Shown piece after piece: positions 26,670 to 36,321 of a DNA stretch of 64,000 nt (its first letter is position 1; each line of letters begins with the position of its first letter). Source of the stretch: Ruminococcus sp. (GTDB taxonomy: Bacteria; Bacillota; Clostridia; Oscillospirales; Ruminococcaceae); NCBI GenBank assembly GCA_017462565.1, contig JAFTQW010000004.1, positions 99,395-163,394 of the forward strand. The letters are read 5' to 3'. A program made the translations under genes and the position numbers. Under the pieces are notes generated by a model that worked only from the letters and a program-made list of their open reading frames with translations, ran no database searches and was not told the DNA's origin.

Positions 26670-27890
26670 TTACCAAACCTTGTAGTCTCCATGACCGATT
26701 TTATATGACGTTCCGGGAACAAAAAGGTCGGAAGCTTTTATATCTCTGCCCTGTTCTTTCATCTGAAGGTGAGCTTTTCTCATTTCTCTGAAAGCAACGC
26801 TGTTTGCAACGATTCTTGTTACCTTTTCCTGTTCAGGCTTTTTGCTGAGAAATTCAAGAACTGCCTGCTGAAGATAGAAGTAAGAACGAAGCTGAGTCTT
26901 TTTGAATTCGATCTGAGTCTGATCTTCACCCTCTCCTTCAAGAAGGAAAAGACTGTCGCCTTCACGGTATCCGAGAGTGAGCTTTGCAAAAATTTCAGGA
27001 ATAAAAATTCTTATTTCAGAAGCAAGATTTACATCACCTGTAATTTCTTCAAGCTTCTTTGCCATTTCAAGATATTCTTCTCTGCTCTTTATTTCGGTCA
27101 TCATATCCATTGCCTGTCTTGCAGCGTTTAAAACAGTCTCTTTGGTGAACGGACACTTATCGTCTTCACGCTGAACGAAAATAGCATACTGCTTCTCAGA
27201 AACGAACATTTCTGAATCTTCCCATGAATCAACATAAGGTTTAAGCAGATCGCCAAGCTGAACGCATACAGAACCATTTATACGAACCTCGATTATCTTT
27301 TTATCCTTAAACTTAGCAAGATAAATTCTGAGCCAATAATACTTTTTTGAACCGATATACTTCGGAAGCTCTCCCATAAGATAATTCACGAGCATAACGG
27401 GCTTCTTTTCCTGCGGAACGCCAATTCTTACAACAGACTGACAGTACATATCAAAATCATAATGCTGTCTGAGGAAATCTACAGAAATGTGTATAGGATT
27501 CTTCTTTGTCATGGACTGCTCAAGAGGATGCCATACGCCTGCATAGAAGATATCTGCCGCCATTTTAGCCGCTTCCTCATAAGATTTTCCCTGAGCGTCA
27601 ACAGGATCGATAAGAGGCTCGTCAAAGTCATCATTTTTAACTATAAACACGACTTGCGCTAATTTTATTTCGTCTCTTTCCTCGGTTCTTCCGATCTGAA
27701 CATCAATGGTAAATCCTTTGGGCATAATGATGCAGTTATCGTAAAGTGTTCCGTTCAATTTTTCATTAAGAGCATTAAGAACATCAGCTTTGATTTTCTC
27801 ATTCTTCTCATTTAATACGATTTTAGGATCTTTCTCCTCCTGTATATCAGTCTGCTTGTTTTTTTTCTTAAAAAATGCCACTTTTCTCAT
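26670..27890 (-). CDS. Conserved hypothetical cytoplasmic protein
   Basis: About 406 aa, highly charged, with no signal peptide or membrane segment. The first 20 residues are very basic (FFKKKNKQTD). The middle contains IHISVDFLRQHYDFDMYC and a helix-rich region; the C-terminus ends TSYKIGHGDYKVW. I do not recognise the family. The start is uncertain: ATG at 27890 is only 2-3 nt from its AAGGAG, whereas GTG at 27881 (three codons later) is spaced 10 nt and may be the true start. It lies upstream of the L21 promoter and downstream of prmA in the same direction. Confidence 0.6.
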   Translation of the reverse strand: MRKVAFFKKKNKQTDIQEEKDPKIVLNEKNEKIKADVLNALNEKLNGTLYDNCIIMPKGFTIDVQIGRTEERDEIKLAQVVFIVKNDDFDEPLIDPVDAQGKSYEEAAKMAADIFYAGVWHPLEQSMTKKNPIHISVDFLRQHYDFDMYCQSVVRIGVPQEKKPVMLVNYLMGELPKYIGSKKYYWLRIYLAKFKDKKIIEVRINGSVCVQLGDLLKPYVDSWEDSEMFVSEKQYAIFVQREDDKCPFTKETVLNAARQAMDMMTEIKSREEYLEMAKKLEEITGDVNLASEIRIFIPEIFAKLTLGYREGDSLFLLEGEGEDQTQIEFKKTQLRSYFYLQQAVLEFLSKKPEQEKVTRIVANSVAFREMRKAHLQMKEQGRDIKASDLFVPGTSYKIGHGDYKVW

Positions 27891-27949
27891 TCTCCTTGTA
27901 TTAAATTTCAGTCAGAATACAAATTGCATTCTGAATAATTTGCATTAAA

Positions 27950-28915
27950 TTAAAAAGTAAACTTTACCGCTGCCCAGCCTTCCTTAATATTTGCCTCCGG
28001 TCCGCTGAATCCTACTGATTCAAGAGCCTCGATAACCTCATGCATACGTTCTTCAATGATACCGGAAACAATAAGCGTTCCGCCTTTTTTCAGATATCTG
28101 ACGAAAAATTCCTTCATAGCGATAAGAACATCGGCAACTATATTCGCCGTAATTATATCGTATTTGCAGTCGATCTCGTCCGCAAGCTTTGCATCCGTAA
28201 GTATATTTCCGTAGTAGGTTTTATACTTTTCGGAAGAAATATGATTCTTCAAGGCGTTTTCCATTGCCGTAGCCGCAGCGTTCTGCTCGATATCCACCGC
28301 AACAGCGCTCTCTGCTCCGAGAAGCATTGCTCCTATAGAAAGGATTCCGCTTCCGCAGCCCATATCAAGGAGCTTATCGCCTGTTTTAAGATTTTTTTCG
28401 AGCAGCTCAAGACAAAGTCTTGTTGTGTGATGCTGACCTGTTCCAAAGCTTGAAGCCGGGTCTATTTCGAGAATTATTCTCTCACTGTCTTCATCGTATT
28501 TCTCCCACGAAGGTTTTATAACAAGCTTTTCCCCAACCTTGATAGGCTTGAAATACTGTTTCCAGTTATTCGCCCAATCCTCTTCACGAATGCTTGAAAG
28601 CTCGGCTTCAAGACGGCCGTAAACATTATCAGCGTCGTTCGCCTTAAGTTCGGCAAGCATCGTTCGTATTGAAGAAAGCATATCGGCTCCCTGAGAATTT
28701 GCCGGAAGATATACGGTTATGCGTGTTTCACACTGAGAAAGTCCCATAAGATCTTCGTCTATGTAGTCCCACTGACCGTTTTTATTTTCAAGAAATTCAT
28801 TGAAATCATCCGCATCCTGTATCACAAATCCCTTGATGCCTATATCCATAAGCTTGGAACAAAGCAGATCAATTCCCGCTGTTTCAGTATAAATATTAAC
28901 TTCTGTCCATTCCAT
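27950..28915 (-). CDS. prmA: Ribosomal protein L11 methyltransferase
   Basis: A 321-aa SAM-dependent enzyme that trimethylates L11. The SAM-binding block LLDMGCGSGILSIGA, the upstream DPASSFGTGQHHTTRLCLEL, and YDIITANIVADVL (the NIV/A active-site loop) are diagnostic. The N-terminal domain (WTEVNIYTETAGIDLL...) is the L11-recognition part. Ribosome site GAGGAG. Terminates 60 bp before the hypothetical gene. Confidence 0.95.
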   Translation of the reverse strand: MEWTEVNIYTETAGIDLLCSKLMDIGIKGFVIQDADDFNEFLENKNGQWDYIDEDLMGLSQCETRITVYLPANSQGADMLSSIRTMLAELKANDADNVYGRLEAELSSIREEDWANNWKQYFKPIKVGEKLVIKPSWEKYDEDSERIILEIDPASSFGTGQHHTTRLCLELLEKNLKTGDKLLDMGCGSGILSIGAMLLGAESAVAVDIEQNAAATAMENALKNHISSEKYKTYYGNILTDAKLADEIDCKYDIITANIVADVLIAMKEFFVRYLKKGGTLIVSGIIEERMHEVIEALESVGFSGPEANIKEGWAAVKFTF

Positions 28916-28927
28916 TATTTAATCTCC

Positions 28928-30130
28928 TCAACCGCAGACGAGCATCAGGTAAACGAGAATATCTCCATTTGAAACCTTGCCGTCTCCGTTAATATCGGCG
29001 GCTTTTCTTTCACATTCACACAAAATTGAAATGCCGTCCGGAAGCTGTTCAGCGTTTTTCAGGTATTCGCTCAGCAAATCGAGATCGTATATATCAACCC
29101 TGCCGTCATTATTGATATCGCCCTTTTTATGAGCTGTTCTGTCGCTGTTTTCAGTCATATCCGTCATTTCGACCCATCCGAGATGACCGCCAGAATTTAC
29201 TATTCTTCCAAAGCTTCCGCTGTATTCGTCGATTGCAGCAACGTTTCCGTTTCTGATAACAGCGATTGGTTCGCCGCTTCCGTCAGCTGAAGCGTATACA
29301 TTCAGCTCTCCGTTTCCGGAATAGTAAAATTCATCATAAGACTTGCTTTCACCTGTTCCGCTGACAGTAGTAGCAACCGACTCCGTAACGGCAGATGTTG
29401 TAGTAGTGGTAACAGCCGTAGTAGTAGTAGTAGTAGTGGTAGTGGTTGTTGTAGTTGTAGTAGTTGTTGTTGTCACATTCGGATCTTTGAATTCAGCCGG
29501 AGGATTCTTACAAGTAAGCGCCCAGTATTCATTTCCGCCCGCAAGCTGATATTTATCATACAAAAGAACTGTATCACTTGCAGGATCGATCATATAAATA
29601 TCATCACCGATAACGCCTTCAATGTATACCCAGTGCCAGTTCACATTAACGATAACGTGCATTCCGCTGTCCATCATCGACTTTATTTCAGCCGCAATAC
29701 CGCTCTGGTCATAGCTGTTAAAATGAGCGTCCTTTATAAATGTTATCGACGGAATTATCTGACTTATCGTACCCCAGCTCGCAATACCTCCGCCATAGCT
29801 GAAAGCTCCTCTGGAGCGGTAAGCGTCGGCAAGAACGCCGGGATTGAACTCATCCACACTGCTTATGCCAAGATTTTTGAGTGCAGCGCTGTCAAGCGAA
29901 TCCGAAGCCCTTGCCATGATTGAAAGCGATGTTATAAGACATCCTGAACGTGCAACGGTCGTACCGTTCATATCAACGTTTCCCCATCTTTCATCAAGCT
30001 GACGCCATGTGTGATAGTCTTCGGCAGCAACAGCTTTTCCCGATGACAATAATGCTGCTGCGGCAGTGCTGATAAAAATTACAGCAGCAAGCAATACGCA
30101 TAAAATTCCTTTTTTTCTGATACTTTGCAT
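28928..30130 (-). CDS. Secreted C39-like peptidase with poly-Thr linker, SH3-like and type I dockerin domains
   Basis: A 400-aa exported protein. Order: signal peptide (residues 1-34, ILCVLLAAVIFISTAAAA); a papain-like C39 peptidase-type domain with Cys in ARSGCLITSLS and His in WHWVYIEGVIGDDIYMIDPA; a Thr-rich linker of about 25 residues; an SH3-like module ending GGHLGWVEM; and a dockerin with two Ca-binding repeats, GDINNDGRVDIYDLDLLSEY and AADINGDGKVSNGDILVYLM. The dockerin should attach it to a cellulosomal cohesin. It lies 12 nt below the transglutaminase gene, as the last gene of that operon. The start with GGAGG is used rather than an ATG four codons earlier. Confidence 0.88.
   Translation of the reverse strand: MQSIRKKGILCVLLAAVIFISTAAAALLSSGKAVAAEDYHTWRQLDERWGNVDMNGTTVARSGCLITSLSIMARASDSLDSAALKNLGISSVDEFNPGVLADAYRSRGAFSYGGGIASWGTISQIIPSITFIKDAHFNSYDQSGIAAEIKSMMDSGMHVIVNVNWHWVYIEGVIGDDIYMIDPASDTVLLYDKYQLAGGNEYWALTCKNPPAEFKDPNVTTTTTTTTTTTTTTTTTTTAVTTTTTSAVTESVATTVSGTGESKSYDEFYYSGNGELNVYASADGSGEPIAVIRNGNVAAIDEYSGSFGRIVNSGGHLGWVEMTDMTENSDRTAHKKGDINNDGRVDIYDLDLLSEYLKNAEQLPDGISILCECERKAADINGDGKVSNGDILVYLMLVCG
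29397..29475. repeat. Trinucleotide tract encoding the poly-Thr linker
   Basis: About 26 consecutive ACN threonine codons (seen as GTN on the plus strand), many ACT/ACA in runs. Likely to change length by slippage. Confidence 0.85.
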
Positions 30131-30142
30131 AATTACCTCCAA

Positions 30143-32395
30143 TTAAGTCTTTTTGGTCGTTATGCGTCTCTTTGTTCTTGTTTCTCTGAACGCTTCGTAC
30201 GCCGAAGCATAGGTGTTCAAAGCATTTTCTCTGTCTTCTTTATCTAAAATTGACTCACCGTAAACGGCCTCGTCAAAAAGATTAGCGAGAGCAAAAATAT
30301 CTGCTCCGGATTTTTCTTTTACCTTCATTGCAGCCTCATGAGATGTGTTCACACCGGATATACCGTAAATCCGGCAAACCCTTCGCATTGCTGCGTAAAC
30401 AGCATTATTAGGCTCTTTTTTTCTGTATTTGGCAATAAAAAATTTATGTGAAACCGAAGGATAAAGCTTTATAAACATAAAAACTGCCAGCAATACAGAA
30501 ATGATAATAATGCCCGATATCATAAGGGTTTGAGCAAGAGTTATTTTTTTACCGGAATCATCCGAAGGAACAATGGTTGGCTCAAAATAAATCCAGCCGA
30601 ATCCCTTTATATAAAGCTCAGGAAAACCGTGAGCTGTTTTCGGAGTAATAACGAAGTTTGCATCAAAGCTGTCGTTTTCATACGGCTCAGACATAAGATA
30701 TCCCTCGCAGTAACGAGCCGGAATTCCGGCAGCTCTTGCAAGAAGAACCATAGCTGTTGCATATTCAAAGCAAACTCCACGTTTTGTATTGAAGAGAAAG
30801 CTTTCAGCGTTTTCCCCACGGCTTTTGACATAATCCAGATCGTAAACAAATCCGTTCTGCAAGAAATAGATTTCAATTGCCTTGGCTTTATCATAATCCG
30901 ATTCAAATCCAGCGGTTATCTCCATAGCAAGATCATGAATGCGTTCATTGTCTCCGTATTCAAGAAGCATATCATACGAGCGATACCGCCAATATTCATC
31001 GTTAATAAGCTGAGAATATTTATCGAAAGCGGAATATTCGCCATTGGCATTAAAAACTGCTGCTGCATCGCTGAGAAGCTCTTCATAATCAGACTCTGAA
31101 ATTATGTCGGTAATTTTTTTATTTACCTCATCCGCAAAAAAAGTATCTGCGCTGTATTTGAATGTAAACGTTACAAAACGATCAAATCTTCCGTCTGTTC
31201 TTATAAGACCAGTTTCAATAAGATTCAGTTCTCTGTTTGAGTTTGTGGCTGTAAGACTCTCGGCAAGCTGAGGAACAGGAGCATACTGAGTTGAGCCGTA
31301 AACGGAATAAAGCGTCACTTCTCTTTCATCAGGAAGAGTTACCTTCTCTGCTTCAACTTCATCAAGACCGTATTTTTCGGAAAAATCGCTGTCAAGCGCC
31401 GCTGCAAGCATAATGGCTTCCGTCAGCTTTCCGGTTTCACCTATATACGCCGGCGTATTATCATAAACTGCCGCCGAACTGGTATCATACTCTTCGGTAT
31501 GCCATGAATCCGAAGAATAATCATATGTTGAAAAAGTTGACGTTTTCAGATGCAGTTCTTCATCCGCAAGCGCATAGTATAAAGGAGTGCTGTTATCAAC
31601 ATCCCTGTATTGTCCTCCGGAACTTGTATCACGGAAAGCGCTCAGCATAGATACAAGACGATCGGTAAATCTTTCAGCCGATATGAGCGATTCAAGAACG
31701 CTTCGGTCTGTATCTATCTCCGGCTTTGGCACAAACGCTGCTACAGAAGCAAATATAACTGCATATATCCCAACGGATCTCCATGTTTCCTTTTTCTCGG
31801 CAACAACGATCGAATCGCTGTCCTTAAGCTGTCTGAAATACACCATAAGCGCAATATATCCGACTGTCATCATAATAATAAAAGGAATCGGCATTGTTTC
31901 AGCTTCTTTACCATATATCGCAAACGGGATCATAAATATAAGAAATCCCATGAATATTCTGTAACGAACTCTTGTAAAATAGTATATTACAGAGCTCATA
32001 AAAATCATAAACATCAGAAATACAGCCAGCGTATACAAGCCGTTGTAATCGACAGCCGCCTGAGGAGTAATAAACCACACAGCGAAAGAAAGCTGATAGC
32101 CGTTTTTTCCAAGCTCCATACATCCTCTTGCGAAAAAGATAAACAGACTTGTGACCATAAAATAATACAGCGTACCAATGATCTTGTGCGACATCATATA
32201 ATCAAAAACTCTGAAAACAAGCGCTCCGACCACAATTGCCGCAAATCCGTAAACAGCGGTAAGAACCTTGCTGTAATGATACATTATCGCCATCATGACA
32301 ACAGCGGTATAAATCAGAACCGGATCGCTTATATATCTGATAATAACAGATTTAAGACCTGTTTTTACATTATTATTTTCACTCATAGCGCTCAT
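30143..32395 (-). CDS. Transglutaminase-like membrane protein (TgpA type)
   Basis: A 750-aa membrane protein. About six to eight helices occupy residues 20-215, then a large outer domain with a transglutaminase-like core: KRGVCFEYATAMVLLARAAG (nucleophilic Cys), then HGFPELYIKGFGWIYFEPT (His and acidic partner). One more helix (LMISGIIIISVLLAVFMFI) and a cytoplasmic DUF4129-like tail follow. It overlaps the DUF58 gene by four bases (ATGA). With MoxR and DUF58 it forms the common MoxR-DUF58-TgpA set, whose exact function is unsolved. Confidence 0.9.
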   Translation of the reverse strand: MSAMSENNNVKTGLKSVIIRYISDPVLIYTAVVMMAIMYHYSKVLTAVYGFAAIVVGALVFRVFDYMMSHKIIGTLYYFMVTSLFIFFARGCMELGKNGYQLSFAVWFITPQAAVDYNGLYTLAVFLMFMIFMSSVIYYFTRVRYRIFMGFLIFMIPFAIYGKEAETMPIPFIIMMTVGYIALMVYFRQLKDSDSIVVAEKKETWRSVGIYAVIFASVAAFVPKPEIDTDRSVLESLISAERFTDRLVSMLSAFRDTSSGGQYRDVDNSTPLYYALADEELHLKTSTFSTYDYSSDSWHTEEYDTSSAAVYDNTPAYIGETGKLTEAIMLAAALDSDFSEKYGLDEVEAEKVTLPDEREVTLYSVYGSTQYAPVPQLAESLTATNSNRELNLIETGLIRTDGRFDRFVTFTFKYSADTFFADEVNKKITDIISESDYEELLSDAAAVFNANGEYSAFDKYSQLINDEYWRYRSYDMLLEYGDNERIHDLAMEITAGFESDYDKAKAIEIYFLQNGFVYDLDYVKSRGENAESFLFNTKRGVCFEYATAMVLLARAAGIPARYCEGYLMSEPYENDSFDANFVITPKTAHGFPELYIKGFGWIYFEPTIVPSDDSGKKITLAQTLMISGIIIISVLLAVFMFIKLYPSVSHKFFIAKYRKKEPNNAVYAAMRRVCRIYGISGVNTSHEAAMKVKEKSGADIFALANLFDEAVYGESILDKEDRENALNTYASAYEAFRETRTKRRITTKKT

Positions 32396-33561
32396 ACCAC
32401 TTTAAAGTTATCGTCATCGTCAAGATACCACAGCTTCGATTCGCCTTTGTATGAATCAGTAAGTCCGGGTGAAATTATGTTTACATTTTCACAATCTCTG
32501 AAAGCTCCTGAAACAGTACTGAAATCGCCGCCGGGCTTCGTTGTCGCTATAACACACGAGCATACTGATACGTTTAAGCCGCTGACGTCGATTCGCCTCG
32601 CCGGAACGACCTTTTCAGCAAGGATCTTCAACAGCAGACTATCCGGATAATTAGGATTATCTACGCTTTCAACAGCAGTTCCTATTCCTGTTGAATACGC
32701 AAAATTACAGGATATTCCCTGTTTCACAAGAGCTTTGAGAAGCCCGAAAACTGATTGGATAAGCTTTTCTTCTTTAAGTATCGACTTTTTTTCGTCCTCA
32801 TCCGGGTCACGGTATAGATCAAGAATAATCAGCGGCTGAACAGTCGCAACAGCTTCATCAAGTCTTACCATAAGCTTTGATTTTTTAGAAGAAAGCTTCC
32901 AGTTAACTCTTTTCAAAGGATCTCCCTGAACGTATTCACGATGCTCATACCCCGGAGCAGAATTGGCGGAAAAAGTCATTTCCGTATCGCATTCTTCATC
33001 ACTGTCGCTTGTAAAAACAGAATCCGATATCTGACGCAGCAATGCAGACGAGGTTTTAACATCCGGGATTTCCGGAATAACACCGACGGAAATTGATTCC
33101 GGCAGACCGCACTGCAATCTGAACCGGATAAATCCCAGAAATCCGCAGGAATATAGGTTTCTTACGAAAATTTCGCCGTTTCCGCCAACATCTGCGTTGA
33201 TTTTATATGTAAATTCTTTTTTTTCAGAAGAAAGCGCAGATATTCTGTATCTGACAGCTTTATTTTCAAAAACCGCCGACGCCTCCGGCTGAATCTCTGC
33301 AACGGCAATAGGAAACTTCCCATTTTTCGTAACTGTAACATCAACTTCAAACTCGCTTTTTTTCTTCACATATGCATCGCAGGATATTTCAACAGTTATC
33401 CTTTTCCTCGAACTATAGGCGATCAACAAGGATATAAGCGGAGCGGCTATGAAAAATGCTGCAAGAACGACTCCTGTTTCACCTTCAATATAAAATATAA
33501 AAATATACAGAATAAAAGCGATCGCCCCGACGCTGAGAAGCGTCCCGATTTTCCTGAACAT
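32392..33561 (-). CDS. DUF58-domain membrane protein
   Basis: A 389-aa protein with two N-terminal helices (residues 8-48) and a DUF58 (von Willebrand A-like) domain. EHREYVQGDPLKRVNWKLSS is the DUF58 hallmark; IILDLYRDP follows as the MIDAS-like strand. It begins 2 nt after the MoxR stop and ends overlapping the transglutaminase gene, so all are translationally coupled. DUF58 proteins are the usual partners of MoxR ATPases. Confidence 0.92.
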   Translation of the reverse strand: MFRKIGTLLSVGAIAFILYIFIFYIEGETGVVLAAFFIAAPLISLLIAYSSRKRITVEISCDAYVKKKSEFEVDVTVTKNGKFPIAVAEIQPEASAVFENKAVRYRISALSSEKKEFTYKINADVGGNGEIFVRNLYSCGFLGFIRFRLQCGLPESISVGVIPEIPDVKTSSALLRQISDSVFTSDSDEECDTEMTFSANSAPGYEHREYVQGDPLKRVNWKLSSKKSKLMVRLDEAVATVQPLIILDLYRDPDEDEKKSILKEEKLIQSVFGLLKALVKQGISCNFAYSTGIGTAVESVDNPNYPDSLLLKILAEKVVPARRIDVSGLNVSVCSCVIATTKPGGDFSTVSGAFRDCENVNIISPGLTDSYKGESKLWYLDDDDNFKVV

Positions 33562-33563
33562 TA

Positions 33564-34499
33564 TCAGCTCATCGACGGCACATCGTTTTCCGAAAGAATA
33601 TGTTCAACATATCCCTCGCTTGTGCCGTAGGCGGTTTTTCCCTGCGGAGAAAGAATTATTCTGTGCGCAAGAACAGAAGCTGCTATTTTTTTCACATCGT
33701 CCGGCGTAGCATACTCTCTTCCGTAAATATAGGCAAATGCTTTTGCCGCCTTATAAAGAGCAATACTTCCTCTCGGACTTATCCCAAGAACGGTATTCCT
33801 ATCGTCCCTTGTTGAACCTACTATTTTAACTATATACCTTTTCACCTGATCTGTCACACGAATCCTGCGGACTTCATCCTGCATTGCGATAACTTCATCA
33901 ACGCTCACAGCCGGAGCTTCTATATTTTTTATAGGATTGTGAAGTTCGGTTCTTTCAAGAATTTTTATTTCCTCTTCCTCCGTTGGATAGCCCATAGACA
34001 GCTTCATAAAAAATCTGTCCATCTGAGCTTCCGGAAGATGAAAGGTTCCATAGGTTTCTACCGGATTCTGAGTTGCCATTACAAGAAACGGTTTCGGAAG
34101 CTGGTGCGTTACGCCGTCAAGACTTATCTGCCGTTCTTCCATTGCCTCAAGCAGCGCCGACTGAACTTTCGGAGAAGCACGGTTAATTTCATCCGCAAGC
34201 AGAAAATTGCACATGACCGCTCCGTCACGGTAAACGAAATCGCCTTTATTTGAATCGAGCATCGTAAATCCGGCTATGTCGGATGGCATTACATCTGGCG
34301 TAAGCTGAATACGATTGAATCGTCCGCCAACTGAGCGTGACAAGGCTGTTATAAGCTGAGTCTTTCCGACTCCTGGAACATCCTCAAGGAGAATATGTCC
34401 CTCGCAGAGCATGGCGGCAATCAGCTTTATTATGGTATCGTCTTTTCCAACAATAACTTTTCCAACAGACTGTACGAGTTTTTTTACGTTTTCATTCAT
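33564..34499 (-). CDS. MoxR-family AAA+ ATPase
   Basis: A 311-aa AAA+ chaperone-like ATPase. Walker A is EDVPGVGKTQL; Walker B LLADEINRASPKVQSALLEAM; sensor 1 VMATQNPVE; the arginine-rich EAQMDRFFMKL follows. The start MNENVKKLVQSVG is used since 24 upstream codons lie over the promoter. First gene of a four-gene operon, MoxR-DUF58-TgpA-C39/dockerin. Family members mature or assemble partner proteins containing vWA-like domains. Confidence 0.93.
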   Translation of the reverse strand: MNENVKKLVQSVGKVIVGKDDTIIKLIAAMLCEGHILLEDVPGVGKTQLITALSRSVGGRFNRIQLTPDVMPSDIAGFTMLDSNKGDFVYRDGAVMCNFLLADEINRASPKVQSALLEAMEERQISLDGVTHQLPKPFLVMATQNPVETYGTFHLPEAQMDRFFMKLSMGYPTEEEEIKILERTELHNPIKNIEAPAVSVDEVIAMQDEVRRIRVTDQVKRYIVKIVGSTRDDRNTVLGISPRGSIALYKAAKAFAYIYGREYATPDDVKKIAASVLAHRIILSPQGKTAYGTSEGYVEHILSENDVPSMS

Positions 34500-34542
34500 A
34501 TATTTTACCTCATAGGAAGATGTTGTATAAATATACAATTCT

Positions 34543-34571
34543 ATTATAACACATTTTCTTCCCGACTGCAA
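34543..34571 (-). promoter_or_regulatory. Promoter of the MoxR operon
   Basis: Minus strand: TTGCAG (34566-34571), 17-bp spacer, TATAAT (34543-34548). Confidence 0.72.
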
Positions 34572-34584
34572 GTAAAATACAAAT

Positions 34585-34638
34585 AAAAAATGCGTCCGAT
34601 TCCCGTGTTTCTACACAAAGTTTCAAACGCATTTTTAG
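34585..34638 (-). terminator. Terminator of the 34658-35320 gene
   Basis: AAAAATGCGT pairs with ACGCATTTTTT across a 31-nt loop; T-run on the minus strand. Confidence 0.7.
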
Positions 34639-34657
34639 TCATTATGTTATAAACTTA

Positions 34658-35320
34658 TTAATAAAGTTCCTCTGCCTTTTCCTGTTTCTTTTTCTTAACA
34701 GCAGATACGATAAGAATTATAAGCGATCCAAGAGCCAGAACTAATCCAACGCCCACTATAACAAAAGTAGAAGCGCCGATCTCGCCGTTTTGAATCATCA
34801 TTTCTGCTACAGGAGTATCGTCTCCATCAAGGAAATCGTCTCTGTATTTCTTATAATCGCTTTCATCGCTCTGTTTTATAAGCTTTCCTTTGATATCGAT
34901 ATTAATATCCGGAACATCGGAATCACCATCGAGGTATTTTTCCCAAGCATTTACAGCAGAATCAAGTTCGCTGATAAGATCCTTGTTTGAAACAGCAAGA
35001 ACAACATAAAAGGTATCGTCAAAATCGCCGTTCATATAAGCTTCTTTATCCATATTAGCAGCAACAATATAATAATTTGTTTCAGTTTTGCTTGTTGTTA
35101 CGCCATATCTTTTCTGAGACTGCTCGAGTGTTGCAAAAGGTCCGTCTACATAGAATATTTCACCCTTAGCAAGAGCCTTTTCATCAAAATCGCCTATTGA
35201 AGCATCGTTGAAATTAACTACCTTGCCGCTGAGGAAAGTCATAGCATCGCCTAATCCAACCGCCGTAAGAACTATACCGATGATCATGACAACGATAAGA
35301 ACCTGCGTCTTTTTCTTCAT
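34658..35320 (-). CDS. Two-helix membrane protein, unknown family
   Basis: A 220-aa protein with a helix near the N-terminus (VLIVVMIIGIVLTAVGLG) and one near the C-terminus (STFVIVGVGLVLALGSLIIL). About 140 residues between them form a probable extracellular domain, Asp-rich with an internal YYIVAANMDKEAYMNGDF. A short Lys-rich cytoplasmic tail follows. The topology resembles uncharacterised Ruminococcus membrane proteins, but I cannot name the family. GGAGG ribosome site. It lies below rpsB-tsf but behind a hairpin at 35341-35368, so independent transcription is possible. Confidence 0.65.
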   Translation of the reverse strand: MKKKTQVLIVVMIIGIVLTAVGLGDAMTFLSGKVVNFNDASIGDFDEKALAKGEIFYVDGPFATLEQSQKRYGVTTSKTETNYYIVAANMDKEAYMNGDFDDTFYVVLAVSNKDLISELDSAVNAWEKYLDGDSDVPDINIDIKGKLIKQSDESDYKKYRDDFLDGDDTPVAEMMIQNGEIGASTFVIVGVGLVLALGSLIILIVSAVKKKKQEKAEELY

Positions 35321-35340
35321 AATAAACCTCCGTTAATAGA

Positions 35341-35368
35341 CAGCATATGACATTACTGCCATATGCTG
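35341..35368 (-). other. Hairpin CAGCATATG / CATATGCTG
   Basis: A perfect 9-bp stem with a 10-nt loop just after tsf. It lacks a good U-run, so processing or weak termination is as likely as full termination. Confidence 0.45.
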
Positions 35369-35376
35369 TAGAATTA

Positions 35377-36294
35377 TTACTTGATCATCTTTGCAATTTC
35401 GTCTGCAAGATTATCTTCCTTCTTTTCGATTCCTTCGCCTCTCTCATAACGGATAACGTCAACAACCTTTATTGAACCGCCAAGCTTCTTAGCCTCTGCG
35501 TCAACATAGCCCTGAACTGAAAGCTTATCATCCTTAACGAAAGCCTGCTCAAGGAGACAGTTTTCGCTGTAATACTTGCCAACCTTGCCCTCAACGATCT
35601 TAACCTTGACCTGTTCCGGCTTGTTAGCCATCTTAGGATCTTCAGACATCTGAGCAAGCATGATCTCTTTTTCCTTCTCAATAACCTCAGCAGGAACCTG
35701 CTCACGGTTGAGATAAGGAGCATTAAGAGCTGCGGACTGCATTGCAACATCCTTACCGATAGCTGCAACCTGATCAGCAGAAAGATCTGTATCGAGCTTA
35801 ACCATAACGCCGATGCTGCCGCCGTTGTGGATGTAAGAAGCAAGAACGCCCTCAAGTCTTGTGAAACGACGAATAACAATGTTCTCTCTGATCTTCATAC
35901 CGGCAAGCTCTGTAAGAGCCTCGCCAACTGTACCTGTGCCGCCACTGATAGTCTCTGCCTTAAGAGCCTCAACGTCAGCAGGATTTTTCTCGATAATTGT
36001 GTTTGCAACAGCATTTACAAAGTTTCTGATATCATCTGTGTTGGCGGCAAAATCAGTTTCTGTATTTACTTCAAGAAGAACGCCCACATTGCCGTTTACT
36101 ACAGCGGCAACTACGCCCTCGGCAGCAGCTCTGCCGCTCTTCTTAGCCTGTGTAGCGAGTCCTTTTTCTCTGAGGAACTCGATAGCCTTATCCATATCGC
36201 CGTCATTTGCTTCAAGAGCCTTTTTACAGTCCATCATGCCAACACCGGTTGACTTCATAAGTTCTTTAATCTCTGCAACGGAAACCTTTCCCAT
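35377..36294 (-). CDS. tsf: Translation elongation factor Ts
   Basis: A 305-aa nucleotide-exchange factor for EF-Tu. The N-terminal UBA-like VAEIKELMKSTGVGMMDCKKAL is invariant; GVLLEVNTETDFAANTDDIR marks the first EF-Tu contact. HNGGSIGVMVKL and C-terminal EQAFVKDDKLSVQGYV are typical. GGAGG ribosome site. Cotranscribed with rpsB past an internal terminator. Confidence 0.97.
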   Translation of the reverse strand: MGKVSVAEIKELMKSTGVGMMDCKKALEANDGDMDKAIEFLREKGLATQAKKSGRAAAEGVVAAVVNGNVGVLLEVNTETDFAANTDDIRNFVNAVANTIIEKNPADVEALKAETISGGTGTVGEALTELAGMKIRENIVIRRFTRLEGVLASYIHNGGSIGVMVKLDTDLSADQVAAIGKDVAMQSAALNAPYLNREQVPAEVIEKEKEIMLAQMSEDPKMANKPEQVKVKIVEGKVGKYYSENCLLEQAFVKDDKLSVQGYVDAEAKKLGGSIKVVDVIRYERGEGIEKKEDNLADEIAKMIK

Positions 36295-36321
36295 TGTAAT
36301 TACCTCCTATTATTTTATCTG

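Noticed and set aside
29397-29475. Repetitive tract considered as a CRISPR array
   Set aside because: It is a trinucleotide run inside a coding gene; there are no unique spacers. No CRISPR array was seen anywhere in the window.
29343-29549. Plus-strand open frame with a long poly-Val run
   Set aside because: Antisense of the poly-Thr linker of the dockerin protein; low-complexity artefact.
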